From contig NZ_BJXV01000014.1 of the NCBI RefSeq assembly GCF_007991175.1, forward strand, positions 1-64,000: a stretch of DNA of 64,000 nt, read 5' to 3'. Shown one piece after another: positions 8,092-17,156 of the stretch. Both the position numbers and the translations under genes were made by a program. The notes beneath the pieces are model-generated. The model was not told the DNA's origin. It did no database searches and saw nothing but the letters and a program-made list of their open reading frames with translations. The DNA is from Halovibrio variabilis (lineage in GTDB: Bacteria; Pseudomonadota; Gammaproteobacteria; Pseudomonadales; Halomonadaceae). Each line of letters opens with the position of its first letter. Position 1 is the first letter of the stretch.

Positions 8092-9332
8092 CGAACGCCC
8101 CGCCACTGCACGATGGGGTAGCTGGCTTTCCAGCCGCGGCGGGTGCCCAGCGGCGCGGCGCTGGCAAGCTCCAGGCGCAGTAGCTCGCCGCCCGCCTGCT
8201 GGTGCCAGTGGGCCAGCAGCGCTTCGGACTCCAGCGTCACCGCATTGGCGACGATGCGCACGCCGCTCGGCAGATGTTCCCATAACGTGTCTAACAGCGT
8301 CTGGGAGAGCCCACCGCCGATAAACACCGCATCCGGCGGCGGTGCATCGTTTAAGCGCTCAACCGCGCTGCCCTCTTTTACCTCAAGCCAGTCGACGCCC
8401 AGTTGCCGGGCGTTATGGGCGGCGCGGCTGGCGCGGCTGGCGTTCTGCTCAAAGCCTACTGCCTGGTTGTCGGGGTGGGCCAGCAGCCACTCGATGGCAA
8501 TCGAGCCCGAGCCGGTGCCGATATCCCATAGCCGTTCGCCGGGCTTTGGGGCCAGCGCGGCCAGGGTCATGGCGCGAATGGGTTGTTTGGTGATCTGGCC
8601 ATCGTGGTCAAAAAAGTGATCGGGCAATCCGGGCGTCAGTGGCAATGCGGGCCCTTCACCTGCGACCTCAAGCGCTACCGCTACTGGATGCGCGATGTCA
8701 TCGGGCAGTGTGGCGGCGGCCGAAAAAGTGCGCACCCGCTCGTGCTCGCCGCCCAGGGCTTCCAGTACGGTTAGCCGGGAATTCGCAAAGCCAAAACTTT
8801 CGACCAGCGCCGCCAGCTCCGCTACCGCGTCGCCGTCGCGTACCAGCACCAGCACGCGCCTGCCGGGCTGCAGGTAGGGGCGGACGCGGGTTAACGGCAT
8901 GGCGTGCAGGCCCAGGCAGGTGCAGTCCTGAAGCGGCCAGCCCAGGCGGGAAGCCACCAGGCTGAATGTCGAGGGCGACGGCAGTGCCTGCCATTCCTGG
9001 GGCTCAAGGTGGCTAACGATGGAGGTGCCTGCGCCAAACCAGAAGGGGTCGCCGGAGGCCAGCATGACCACGCGGCGGCCGCGCTCGGCGAGCAGTTGGG
9101 GAATGCCGTCGGCAAACGGCACCGGCCATTCACGCAGCTTGGTTTTCAAGTCGGTTCTCAGGTCGGCGCTTTGGTCAGTGCGCAGGGGTTCAAGCAGGCG
9201 TAGGTGTCGGCGCGCGCCAAATACCACCTCGGCACGCTCAAGCGCCTCGCGGCTTGCCGTGGTAAGACCCTGTGTGCCACTCTCCCCCCAGCCTATTATC
9301 GTCAGCCAGGGAACCTCGTTACCGTTAACCAC
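8088..9332 (-). CDS. cobL: CobL, precorrin-6Y C5,15-methyltransferase (decarboxylating)
   Basis: A two-domain enzyme of about 414 residues. The N-terminal CbiE-type domain starts WLTIIGWGESGTQGLT and includes MLASGDPFWFGAGTS. The C-terminal CbiT-type domain has the Rossmann SAM site GERLWDIGTGSGSIAIEWL. It methylates precorrin-6B at C5 and C15 and decarboxylates the side chain to give precorrin-8X. I place the start at GTG 9332, which has AGGA eight bases upstream; a longer frame to 9413 would run into the opposite-strand cobK. The start is one base away from the ATG of divergent cobK. The stop overlaps cobE. Confidence 0.92.
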   Translation of the reverse strand: MVNGNEVPWLTIIGWGESGTQGLTTASREALERAEVVFGARRHLRLLEPLRTDQSADLRTDLKTKLREWPVPFADGIPQLLAERGRRVVMLASGDPFWFGAGTSIVSHLEPQEWQALPSPSTFSLVASRLGWPLQDCTCLGLHAMPLTRVRPYLQPGRRVLVLVRDGDAVAELAALVESFGFANSRLTVLEALGGEHERVRTFSAAATLPDDIAHPVAVALEVAGEGPALPLTPGLPDHFFDHDGQITKQPIRAMTLAALAPKPGERLWDIGTGSGSIAIEWLLAHPDNQAVGFEQNASRASRAAHNARQLGVDWLEVKEGSAVERLNDAPPPDAVFIGGGLSQTLLDTLWEHLPSGVRIVANAVTLESEALLAHWHQQAGGELLRLELASAAPLGTRRGWKASYPIVQWRGVR

Positions 9333-9333
9333 T

Positions 9334-10080
9334 ATGAATATCCTGATTCTTGGCGGAACCTCAGAGGCCAGCGCCCTGGCCAGCCTGCTGGCTGAGCGTG
9401 CGATCCCGGCCACTTTTAGTTATGCGGGGCGTGTCAGCACCCCAAAACCGCAACCCTTGCCGACCCGCATTGGCGGCTTTGGCGGCGTTGATGGCCTCGT
9501 CGCGTACCTTCAGCAAGCGGGCATTAGCCACCTGATTGACGCGACCCACCCTTTCGCTGAGCAGATGAGCCGCCACGCGCTGGCCGCAGCGGCGCAGTGT
9601 AATATCCCCCTGATGGCGTTCACCCGCCCGGCTTGGCAACCCCAGCCCGACGACGACTGGACGCCGGTTGCCAGTATGGCAGAAGCGGTCAACCAGCTGG
9701 ACGGCCCGCCCCAGCGCATCATGTTAGCCATTGGGCGCCAGCATCTGGAGGCGTTTGCCGCTATGCCGCAGCATCACTATTTACTGCGGCTGGTCGACCG
9801 CCTCGACCACCCGTTACCGCTTCCCCACCATACCGTCACCGTCGACCGGGGCCCGTTCAGCATGGCAGGCGATCTGGCCTTGCTCAAAGACCACGGCGTT
9901 GAGCGCCTGGTGTGCAAGAACGCTGGCGGCGACGGCGCGGTATCCAAACTCACCGCCGCCCGGGTGCTGGGCCTACCGGTAGTGGTGATTGAGCGGCCCA
10001 CCCTGCCTTCACGCCGGGAGTGTCACGCCCTGGATGATGTACTGGCCTGGCTTTCTGCGCCCACCGAGCGGGGGGTATAA
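9334..10080 (+). CDS. cobK: CobK, precorrin-6A reductase
   Basis: A 248-residue NADPH-dependent reductase: MNILILGGTSEASALASLLAE (dinucleotide-binding start), HLIDATHPFAEQMS, the TVDRGPFSMAGDLALL stretch, VCKNAGGDGAVSKL and PVVVIERP. It reduces precorrin-6A to precorrin-6B. The gene lies on the plus strand inside an otherwise minus-strand operon: its ATG is one base from the cobL start, and its last 58 bases overlap the 3' end of cobJ in convergent orientation. No good ribosome site precedes the ATG (GTTACCGTTAACCACT), so it may be leaderless or weakly translated. It must be expressed from a promoter inside cobL. Confidence 0.92.
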   Translation: MNILILGGTSEASALASLLAERAIPATFSYAGRVSTPKPQPLPTRIGGFGGVDGLVAYLQQAGISHLIDATHPFAEQMSRHALAAAAQCNIPLMAFTRPAWQPQPDDDWTPVASMAEAVNQLDGPPQRIMLAIGRQHLEAFAAMPQHHYLLRLVDRLDHPLPLPHHTVTVDRGPFSMAGDLALLKDHGVERLVCKNAGGDGAVSKLTAARVLGLPVVVIERPTLPSRRECHALDDVLAWLSAPTERGV

Positions 10081-10817
10081 ACCCATGGCTCGCTCGCTTT
10101 AGAGCCGCTTCTTTCAATAAGCCGCGTCTGGCTGGAACCCACGATGACCAGGGTGCGCATATCCGCCATCTCCGGCGTCGCCTGCTCCAGGGTGGTGACG
10201 CGAATTGACTCATCTGGGGCCGAAACGGCCCGCGCAAAAATGATCAGCCGCTCCGGCCCGCAGGCGTCCCGCAGCACCTCCAACGTACGCGCAAAGCCCT
10301 CCGGGCGGGCCTTCGAGCGCGGGTTGTAGAACGCCATGGCGAAGTCAGCCTCGGCAGCCAGGCGCAGGCGCTTTTCAATCAGCGCCCAGGGCTTGAGGTT
10401 GTCGGAGAGATTGATACAGCAGAAATCGTGCCCCAGCGGCGCGCCTGCTCGGGCGCTCGCGGCCAGCATGGCAGAGATCCCCGGCAGCACCTGAATATCC
10501 AGCCCTCGCCACTCAACCTGCCCGACTTCCAGCGCTTCAAATACCGCCGAGGCCATGGCAAATACGCCCGGATCGCCGGAGGAGACCACCGCCACGCGGC
10601 GGCCATCGGCGGCCATCGTCAGCGCCTGCTCGGCCCGCTGGATTTCTTCGCGGTTGTCCGAGCCGTGGCGAACAAGCCCCACCCTGGGTGCGACCCGCTC
10701 AACATAGGGGACGTAGCCCACCACATCCGTCGCCTCAGCGAGCACCGCCGACACCTCGGGGGTCACCTGTTGCTCGCTGCCCGGCCCCAGCCCGACGATT
10801 CTCAGCCAGCCGCTCAT
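10023..10817 (-). CDS. cobJ: CobJ, precorrin-3B C17-methyltransferase
   Basis: A 264-residue tetrapyrrole methyltransferase: MSGWLRIVGLGPGSEQQVTPE, then VGYVPYVERV, VVSSGDPGVFAMASAVFE, VLPGISAMLAASARAG and MAFYNPRSKAR, all typical of CobJ/CbiH. It methylates precorrin-3B at C17 with ring contraction to precorrin-4. The start overlaps the cobI stop by four bases. The C-terminal 19 codons overlap the 3' end of cobK on the other strand; that tail (after WVYTPRSVGAE) is not conserved in the family and may have grown by read-through. Enzyme identity is firm. Confidence 0.94.
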   Translation of the reverse strand: MSGWLRIVGLGPGSEQQVTPEVSAVLAEATDVVGYVPYVERVAPRVGLVRHGSDNREEIQRAEQALTMAADGRRVAVVSSGDPGVFAMASAVFEALEVGQVEWRGLDIQVLPGISAMLAASARAGAPLGHDFCCINLSDNLKPWALIEKRLRLAAEADFAMAFYNPRSKARPEGFARTLEVLRDACGPERLIIFARAVSAPDESIRVTTLEQATPEMADMRTLVIVGSSQTRLIERSGSKASEPWVYTPRSVGAESQASTSSRA

Positions 10818-11539
10818 GGGCGTCTCCCGTGGCCGTGAATCAGCACAATCGAAAAGTAGGGAACGCTCTCACCCGCGTCCTTGAAAGGCTGGACCCGCTC
10901 TTGGCGCATGGCGGCGTACTCGATCAGCCAGGCTTCATCCTCGCGACCGGCGTGGGCCAGCGCCCGGCGCAGTTTGCCCAGGTTGCGGCCAATTTTCATC
11001 ACCACCAGGGCATCGGTCTCGGCGATGCGCTCGGCCAACGTCGCCTCCGGCAGCGTGGCCATCACCACAGTGAGGATATCGTCGCCCCAGGTAATCGGCT
11101 GGCCGGTGGCGGTCCAGGCCGCCGACATGCCGGTGATCCCCGGCACTACGGAGACCGGCACGCGGTTCAGCAGTCGCGTATAAAGGTGCATAAAAGAGCC
11201 GTAGAAGAACGGGTCGCCTTCGCAGAGCACCACCACATCGCAACCGGCCTCGGCCATCTCGATCAGTTGGGCCACGCTGAGCTCGTAAAAGGCTGACAGC
11301 AGCTCATTGTAACGCGGGTCATCAAAGGGAATTTCCGTGGTCACCGGGTATTCCATGGCAAGCTCGGTCACCTCGGGCGCCAGCATGCCCTCGACGATGC
11401 CACGCGCATGGCCGGTACGCCCCTTCTTGCGAAAGTAGGCGACATGAGAAGCACCGCGGATCAGCCGGTCAGCGCGCACGCTCATCAAGTCCTGGCTTCC
11501 CGGCCCTAGGCCAACCCCGACTATCGTCCCTTGGGTCAT
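10814..11539 (-). CDS. cobI: CobI, precorrin-2 C20-methyltransferase
   Basis: A 241-residue SAM methyltransferase: GTIVGVGLGPGSQDLMSVRADRL at the N-terminus, VVVLCEGDPFFYGSFMHLY (SAM-binding GDPFFYGS, diagnostic for CobI/CbiL), VVPGITGMSAAW and VVMKIGRNL. It converts precorrin-2 to precorrin-3A, the substrate of the CobG monooxygenase encoded upstream. It overlaps cobH by four bases upstream and cobJ by four bases downstream, so the whole run is translationally coupled. No oddities seen. Confidence 0.95.
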   Translation of the reverse strand: MTQGTIVGVGLGPGSQDLMSVRADRLIRGASHVAYFRKKGRTGHARGIVEGMLAPEVTELAMEYPVTTEIPFDDPRYNELLSAFYELSVAQLIEMAEAGCDVVVLCEGDPFFYGSFMHLYTRLLNRVPVSVVPGITGMSAAWTATGQPITWGDDILTVVMATLPEATLAERIAETDALVVMKIGRNLGKLRRALAHAGREDEAWLIEYAAMRQERVQPFKDAGESVPYFSIVLIHGHGRRP

Positions 11540-12165
11540 TCGATACGATCCGCCATGGCGTTAATAGCCGCTACCGTCACCGCGCTGCCACCCAGACGGC
11601 CGCGCACGATACAGCTGGGAAGTTCAGTAGTCGCCAACAGCGCTTCCTTGGATTCCGCTGCACCAACAAAGCCTACCGGGCAGCCAATAATCGCTGCAGG
11701 GCGCGGGCAACCTGGATCTTCAAGCATATTGAGCAGGTGAAATAGCGCGGTGGGCGCATTGCCAATGGCGACCACGGCCCCCTCAAGGTGTGGGCGCCAC
11801 AGTTCCAGCGCCGCCGCCGAGCGGGTATTGGCCATCTCCTGGGCGAGCGTGGGGGTGCGCTCATCGTTAAGGGTGCAGATGACATCGTTGTTGGCGGGTA
11901 GCCGCTTGCGAGTGATGCCTTCGGAGACCATCCGCGCATCGCATAGAATCGGTGCGCCCTGCTCTAACGCGGCGCGGGCTTTATTGACCACGTCGTTTTG
12001 AAAGTGAATATGCGCGGCTAACTCCACCAGCCCGGCGGCGTGAATCATACGTACCGCTACCGTCTCTTCCTCCGCTGAAAAACGGGCAAGGTCCGCCTCG
12101 CTGCGGATAATGGCAAACGACTGCTGGTAAATCGCCGGGCCGTGTGTTTCGTACTTATAGGGCAC
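11536..12165 (-). CDS. cobH: CobH, precorrin-8X methylmutase
   Basis: A 209-residue enzyme matching CobH/CbiC: IYQQSFAIIRSEADLARF, VAVRMIHAAGLVELA (containing the conserved catalytic His of the family), ILCDARMVSEGITRKRLPA, VAIGNAPTALFHLL and AAIIGCPVGFVGAAESKEAL. It moves the C11 methyl group to C12, giving hydrogenobyrinic acid. The start at 12165 overlaps the cobG 3' end by 11 bases. Length is normal for the family. Confidence 0.95.
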   Translation of the reverse strand: MPYKYETHGPAIYQQSFAIIRSEADLARFSAEEETVAVRMIHAAGLVELAAHIHFQNDVVNKARAALEQGAPILCDARMVSEGITRKRLPANNDVICTLNDERTPTLAQEMANTRSAAALELWRPHLEGAVVAIGNAPTALFHLLNMLEDPGCPRPAAIIGCPVGFVGAAESKEALLATTELPSCIVRGRLGGSAVTVAAINAMADRIE

Positions 12166-13315
12166 CCAAACTCTCCAAATATGCGATTACGTCACTCTCA
12201 GTGAGATCTGTTTTAACCGGCGTGCTATCGGCACTGCCGTTAACAATAAGATTAAATCGGCCTGCCTGGCCCACCAGGCACACATCGGCTGGTGTGCGGC
12301 GGGCGCAACCTTTAGAGCACCCGGATAGATGTACGCTGCTGTTTTTCAGGTCGCTTAGCCGCTCGGCAAGGGGCTGGGTCGCGACGCTCGCCTGTTCACA
12401 GTAGGGCGCGCCGGGGCAGGCATCCATCAATAGCCGCGGGTCGCTATTATGCCGGATTAAGCCATCAACCGCTGGCGCTGTATCGGCCTGCCCTAGCCTC
12501 TGTTTAACCAGCAAGCGCCGCCAGGGCGTGACCTGCACGGCGGTGACACTGGCAGGCGCTACCAAATCACGCAGCGTTGCGGCGGTGGCGCGCCCAAAGG
12601 GCATCCCCACCACCTGGCCAGCGGGATGGCTGCCTATCGCCAGCTTAGCGCCGAGTGGCGCTGGCGGCGTATCAGCAGGCGCCCAATCCGGCAATGGCGC
12701 TTTGTGGCGCCGCATACGCCCGGAGTCCCAGCCGCCGCTCTCAACAAACCAGTGGGTTAGGCGAATTAGCTGCTCAACGGCGGCTTCAGCATCGCTCACT
12801 GCGGTGCCTAATCCATGGCCATCGGCACGCACTAGCAGGCCGCCTTCCATTGAGCGCTCAATGCGAAAATCAGCGGCGCTGTCGCAAAGTACCGGCGCTT
12901 TTCCCGCATCGATGGCGATTCCTACCTTCCCGGGCATGGCGGCTAATTCGCTGCCCCGCGCCTGCAGCAGGCTGGCAATGGTAGGCGAGTCATCCCCGGC
13001 TTGCCAGTGTGGCGCCAGCATCAGCTGCGGCTGGCGTTCCGCTTCAGTGTCGGAACTGACTAACTGATGCTCAACCAGAAAGGCCATTAACGACGGCCAG
13101 CTAGTATCGGTCACGCCGCGCAGCTGGAAATTGGCGCGGCTGGTGAGTTCGATCAAACCACTGCCGAAATTTTCAGCAGCTTCGCATAACGCCAGCATTT
13201 GAGCCCGCGATAGCTGACCCAGCCGTGGGCGCACGCGCACCAGTAAACCATCGCCGGTCGCCATCGGCCGCCAGGCACCGGGGCACCAGCCTTTGATGCG
13301 AGGCTCAGCCGACAT
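12155..13315 (-). CDS. cobG: CobG, precorrin-3B synthase (oxygen-dependent)
   Basis: About 386 residues related to sulfite/nitrite reductase hemoproteins: IKGWCPGAWRPM near the start, LIELTSRANFQLRGV (ferredoxin-like repeat), and a C-terminal [4Fe-4S] set including CPGAPYCEQ and LSGCSKGCARR. CobG uses molecular oxygen to make precorrin-3B, so it marks the aerobic pathway. The ATG at 13315 has AAGGAGG nine bases upstream and overlaps the cobN stop by 11 bases; this start is clear. Confidence 0.93.
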   Translation of the reverse strand: MSAEPRIKGWCPGAWRPMATGDGLLVRVRPRLGQLSRAQMLALCEAAENFGSGLIELTSRANFQLRGVTDTSWPSLMAFLVEHQLVSSDTEAERQPQLMLAPHWQAGDDSPTIASLLQARGSELAAMPGKVGIAIDAGKAPVLCDSAADFRIERSMEGGLLVRADGHGLGTAVSDAEAAVEQLIRLTHWFVESGGWDSGRMRRHKAPLPDWAPADTPPAPLGAKLAIGSHPAGQVVGMPFGRATAATLRDLVAPASVTAVQVTPWRRLLVKQRLGQADTAPAVDGLIRHNSDPRLLMDACPGAPYCEQASVATQPLAERLSDLKNSSVHLSGCSKGCARRTPADVCLVGQAGRFNLIVNGSADSTPVKTDLTESDVIAYLESLGAL

Positions 13316-16300
13316 CCGCCGCAACCTCCTTGGCCTCGTCCATTTCCAGCAACAGGTCTTTCAGCGCGTCGCCCTGCTCGCCGGGCGCCTGCCACATGCC
13401 GCGCTGGGCGGCTTCGAGCAGGCGTTCGGCCATTTCTTCCAACGCCGAGGGGTTATGCTCGCGCAGGAACTGCTGATTGGCGTCGTCCAGCACCAGGGCG
13501 TCGGTCACCTGGGCGTACTGGTAGTCGGCGACCAGGTCGGTGGTGGCGTCGTAGGCAAACAGGTAGTCCACCGTGGCGGCCATCTCGAAGCCGCCTTTAT
13601 AGCCGTGCTCGCGCATGGCGTTGATCCACTTGGGATTGAGCACCCGCGAGCGAATCACCTTGGCCAGCTCTTCTTTCAGCGTACGAATCTTGGGCTGGGC
13701 CGGGTTGGCGTGGTCGGCGTGGTAAATCGCCGGGGTTTTGCCGCTCAGCGAACGGCTGGCGTTGGCCATGCCACCCTGGAAGGCGTAGTAGCTGTTGGAA
13801 TCGAGGATATCGTGCTCGCGGTTATCCTGGTTCTGCATCACCGCTTCCAGGCCTTTAAGCTGCTGCTCGAAGGCATCCGGGGCGGCCGTGCCGGACTCGG
13901 CAAACTGCCCGTAGGCGTAGGCGCCGTTGTCCAGGTAGGCCTTTGCCAGGTCATCCGCGCTCTCCCAGGCGCCGTTGTCGATCAACCGGTTAAGGCCGGT
14001 GCCGTACTCCCCAGGTTTGCTGCCAAACACCCGATAGCCCGCTTGCTGGGCGGCCATCTCAGCACTCAGCCCCTGGGCTTCCAGCGTTTGCTGGCGCGCC
14101 ATCACCGCTTCGCGGATGGTGTTGCTGTTGCCCGGCTCGGCGTAGCTCGCCACCGCCTGCACGGCGGCATCAAACAGGCGGATCACGTTGGGAAACGCAT
14201 CGCGAAAGAAGCCGGACACCCGCAGCGTGACGTCCACCCGCGGGCGGTTGAGCAGCATGGAGGGAATCACTTCGATATCGATCACCCGCTGCGAGCCCAG
14301 CGACCAGATGGGGCGCACGCCCATCAGCGCAAAGGCCTGGGCAATGTCATCGCCGCCGGTACGCATGGTGGCGGTGCCCCAGATGGAGAGCCCCAGGCGA
14401 CGGGGGTAGTCGCCGTTATCCTGCAGGTAGCGTTCGACGAACGCCTGGGCGGATTTTTCGCCCAGCGTCCAGGCGGCGGGCGATGGAATCGAGCGGTTGT
14501 CCACACTGAAGAAGTTGCGCCCGGTGGGCAGCGTATCCAATCGCCCACGGCTGGGTGCGCCGCTGGGCCCCGGTGGCACAAACAGGCCGCTAAGCCCATC
14601 AAGCAGCGAGCTGATTTCCAACTCGGCGCTCTGCTGAAGCGCTACCCACAGCTGGTCCCGGGCGTAGCGCAGCTGCTCGGCGGTGGCAGGATAGTGGGCG
14701 GCCAACGCCGCCAGGCTGCCCGGCGCTACCACGTACGCCTCGACCAGCTGATGGGCCAGCGCTTCCAGCCGCTCGCGGGTGTCGTTGCCGCTGCGCCAGG
14801 CGGCGCTATCCAGCTCGCGTAGCACGCTCGGCTGGGGCCCCGTCCAGGGCTCGGCGTCGGCCATCAGCGGGTCAAAGGGCGTTTGGCTTTCGCCCTGCAG
14901 GGCCAAATCATCGGCCAGGTTATGCAGCAGGCCGCGTTGGGCAATGCTCTCGCCCCTCGGCAGCCGCAGCAGGGCGACCAAAGTACCAACCACTTTATCC
15001 TTTGGCGGCAGCGTGCCGAGAATGTGCAAGCCGTGACGAATCTGCGATTCCTTGATGTCGCATAAAAAGGTATCCAGCTCGTTGAGGATCAGCGCTTCGT
15101 CCTGGCTGTCGACCGCTTTGGTCAGCTCCTGGTCGATGCCGGTCTCGCGCAGGTGATCCAGAATCTGCTCGCGGATTAACGCCTCTCGCCGGGGGTCCAT
15201 ATCCAGCGCCTGGTAATATTCGTCGGTGAGCGCTTCCAGCTTGGCCATATCACCATACAGCTCGGCGCGGGCCAGCGGCGGCATCAGGTGGTCGATAATC
15301 ACCGCCTGGCTGCGCCGCTTGGCTTGGGCGCCCTCGCCCGGGTCGTTGACGATAAACGGGTAGAAATGCGGCACCGGGCCCAGCGCGATATCCGGCCAGC
15401 AGTCAGCGCTCAAGGCGCTGCTTTTGCCCGGCAGCCACTCAAGGTTGCCGTGCTTGCCCACGTGAATCACCGCTTCCACCTGGTAGTGTTCGCGCAGCCA
15501 AAAGTAGAACGCCAGGTAGCTGTGCGGCGGCGCCAGCTGCATATCGTGGTAGGACTGGGTGAGATCCTCGATAAAGTCGCGCTCAGGCTGGATACCCACG
15601 AAAGTCTCCCCCAGCCGGATACCCGAGATCATCAGCCGCCCCTGACGGCATTTGGGGTCATCAGAAGGCGCGCCCCAGCGCGTCCATACCGTTTCCTTTA
15701 GCGCGGCGGGCAGGGTTTGAAACCAGGCCAGGTAGTCGTCAACGTCGATGCTTTGCCAGCACATGCGCTGGTCGATGGCGTTGCGGTCGTTGGTCACCGC
15801 CCCCTGCAGCAGGCGGATCAGGTCATCGCCGCTCTCGGGCAGGTCGCTGACCGGGTAACCCGCGGTTTGCAGCGCAGTTAATATCTGCAGCGTCGAGGCG
15901 GGGGTATCCAGCCCTACGCCGTTGCCAATTCGACCATCGCGGTTGGGGTAATTCGCCAGCACCAGCGCCAGCCGTTTGGCGTGATTGGGCGTGGTGCGCA
16001 AGTGGCAGAACCGGCGCGCCAGCTTGGCGACAAACTCAGCGCGCTCCGGGTGCAGGGCGTGATGGGTCACCGACAGCTGGCTGCGCTCGTTATAAAGCGC
16101 TTCCGCCTTGAAGCCCACCGCCCGGGTGATCACCCGGCCGTCCATTTCGGGCAATACAATCTGCATCGCCACATCGCGGCTTCTCAGCCCGGCGGCTGAA
16201 GCCTGCCAATCCTCGACGGTGCTGCTGGAAAGGATCGCCTGCAGAATCACCGGCTGGCCGACGAACACGCTCTCGGGAATCGCGCCGCCCAGCGGGTAGG

Positions 16301-17156
16301 TATCGTCGGAATTGCGGTTGATCGAAAAGCTGGTGGTATTGACCACCAGCATGGCGCCGGTTTGCTCGATGAGGTGATTGATAAACGCAATGCAGTCAGC
16401 CTCTTTCAACGAGGCAACGGCGATGGCGAGTGGCTCGAGCCCCTGCCCCTTAAGCGCCTCGATCATGCCGTCGACGACCAACGTATTGGCGCCCTGCAAA
16501 TGGCTACGGTAGAACAGCAGCAGGCACACCGGCCGTTCCGGCTGCTGGTTTGCCCGCCACTCACTCAGGCTCATCACCTGTCGCCCAGTCTGGCTGGAAG
16601 CGTCGTTGGGCGCATAGATCACCGCCGTGGGAACCACCTTGGGTTCCTTCCAGGTGGTGGGCAACGCCAGGCATTCGCTGCCCAGGTAGCGCAGCAGCTG
16701 CTCGGCGTTATCCACGCCGCCTTCGCGCAGGTAGCGCCATACCCGGTAGGCGCTGTCGTAGTCGACGCTTGAGGCTTCCAGCAGCGCATCGTCCGGCGCG
16801 TCGCAGCCCGGCACTAGAATCAGCTGACGGCCTGGCTTGGCATGCTGCCAGGCCAAGAGGCGCTCGTAGCCGTATTGCCAGTAGGCCTGACCGCCCAGCA
16901 TCGACACGACCACGAGCTGCGCCTTTTCCAGCACTCGGTCTTCGTAGAGATCAAAAGCGGCGGGCTTGACCAGGTTCATCCAGTTGGCCAGACGCACCGA
17001 CGGATAGCGCTCGCCCAGGCGATCGATCGCCTGGGCCAGGGCCGAGAGGTTGCTGTCGGCGGCCGAGAGAATCACGACATCCGCAGGGCTTTGTTGAAGA
17101 TCGACAATGCCTTCATCATCAACAAAGCCACCGGGTTTGGCGGCAAAAAGGTGCAT
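13305..17156 (-). CDS. cobN: CobN, cobaltochelatase large subunit
   Basis: A 1283-residue protein, the usual length for CobN (about 1275). It begins MHLFAAKPGGFVDDEGIVDL and contains HVGKHGNLEWLPGKSSALS, LSIWGTATMRTGGDDIAQAF and FEMAATVDYLFAYDATTDLV, conserved in the CobN/BchH chelatase family. It binds hydrogenobyrinic acid a,c-diamide and, with an ATPase partner, inserts cobalt. The usual partners CobS and CobT (the AAA/VWA pair) are not in the window; the ChlI-ChlD-like protein at 20203-21969 probably replaces them. It overlaps cobW by one base upstream and cobG by 11 downstream. Confidence 0.96.
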   Translation of the reverse strand: MHLFAAKPGGFVDDEGIVDLQQSPADVVILSAADSNLSALAQAIDRLGERYPSVRLANWMNLVKPAAFDLYEDRVLEKAQLVVVSMLGGQAYWQYGYERLLAWQHAKPGRQLILVPGCDAPDDALLEASSVDYDSAYRVWRYLREGGVDNAEQLLRYLGSECLALPTTWKEPKVVPTAVIYAPNDASSQTGRQVMSLSEWRANQQPERPVCLLLFYRSHLQGANTLVVDGMIEALKGQGLEPLAIAVASLKEADCIAFINHLIEQTGAMLVVNTTSFSINRNSDDTYPLGGAIPESVFVGQPVILQAILSSSTVEDWQASAAGLRSRDVAMQIVLPEMDGRVITRAVGFKAEALYNERSQLSVTHHALHPERAEFVAKLARRFCHLRTTPNHAKRLALVLANYPNRDGRIGNGVGLDTPASTLQILTALQTAGYPVSDLPESGDDLIRLLQGAVTNDRNAIDQRMCWQSIDVDDYLAWFQTLPAALKETVWTRWGAPSDDPKCRQGRLMISGIRLGETFVGIQPERDFIEDLTQSYHDMQLAPPHSYLAFYFWLREHYQVEAVIHVGKHGNLEWLPGKSSALSADCWPDIALGPVPHFYPFIVNDPGEGAQAKRRSQAVIIDHLMPPLARAELYGDMAKLEALTDEYYQALDMDPRREALIREQILDHLRETGIDQELTKAVDSQDEALILNELDTFLCDIKESQIRHGLHILGTLPPKDKVVGTLVALLRLPRGESIAQRGLLHNLADDLALQGESQTPFDPLMADAEPWTGPQPSVLRELDSAAWRSGNDTRERLEALAHQLVEAYVVAPGSLAALAAHYPATAEQLRYARDQLWVALQQSAELEISSLLDGLSGLFVPPGPSGAPSRGRLDTLPTGRNFFSVDNRSIPSPAAWTLGEKSAQAFVERYLQDNGDYPRRLGLSIWGTATMRTGGDDIAQAFALMGVRPIWSLGSQRVIDIEVIPSMLLNRPRVDVTLRVSGFFRDAFPNVIRLFDAAVQAVASYAEPGNSNTIREAVMARQQTLEAQGLSAEMAAQQAGYRVFGSKPGEYGTGLNRLIDNGAWESADDLAKAYLDNGAYAYGQFAESGTAAPDAFEQQLKGLEAVMQNQDNREHDILDSNSYYAFQGGMANASRSLSGKTPAIYHADHANPAQPKIRTLKEELAKVIRSRVLNPKWINAMREHGYKGGFEMAATVDYLFAYDATTDLVADYQYAQVTDALVLDDANQQFLREHNPSALEEMAERLLEAAQRGMWQAPGEQGDALKDLLLEMDEAKEVAADVG

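Noticed and set aside
7703..8323. Plus-strand open frame opposite cobE/cobL
   Set aside because: Arg/Ala/Ser-rich with no recognisable motifs, and lies wholly over well-supported cob genes.
13293..14822. A 509-codon open frame on the plus strand opposite cobN
   Set aside because: It mirrors high-GC third-position bias of cobN, has low-complexity His/Val/Gly-rich content and no family motifs; cobN is unambiguous on the other strand.
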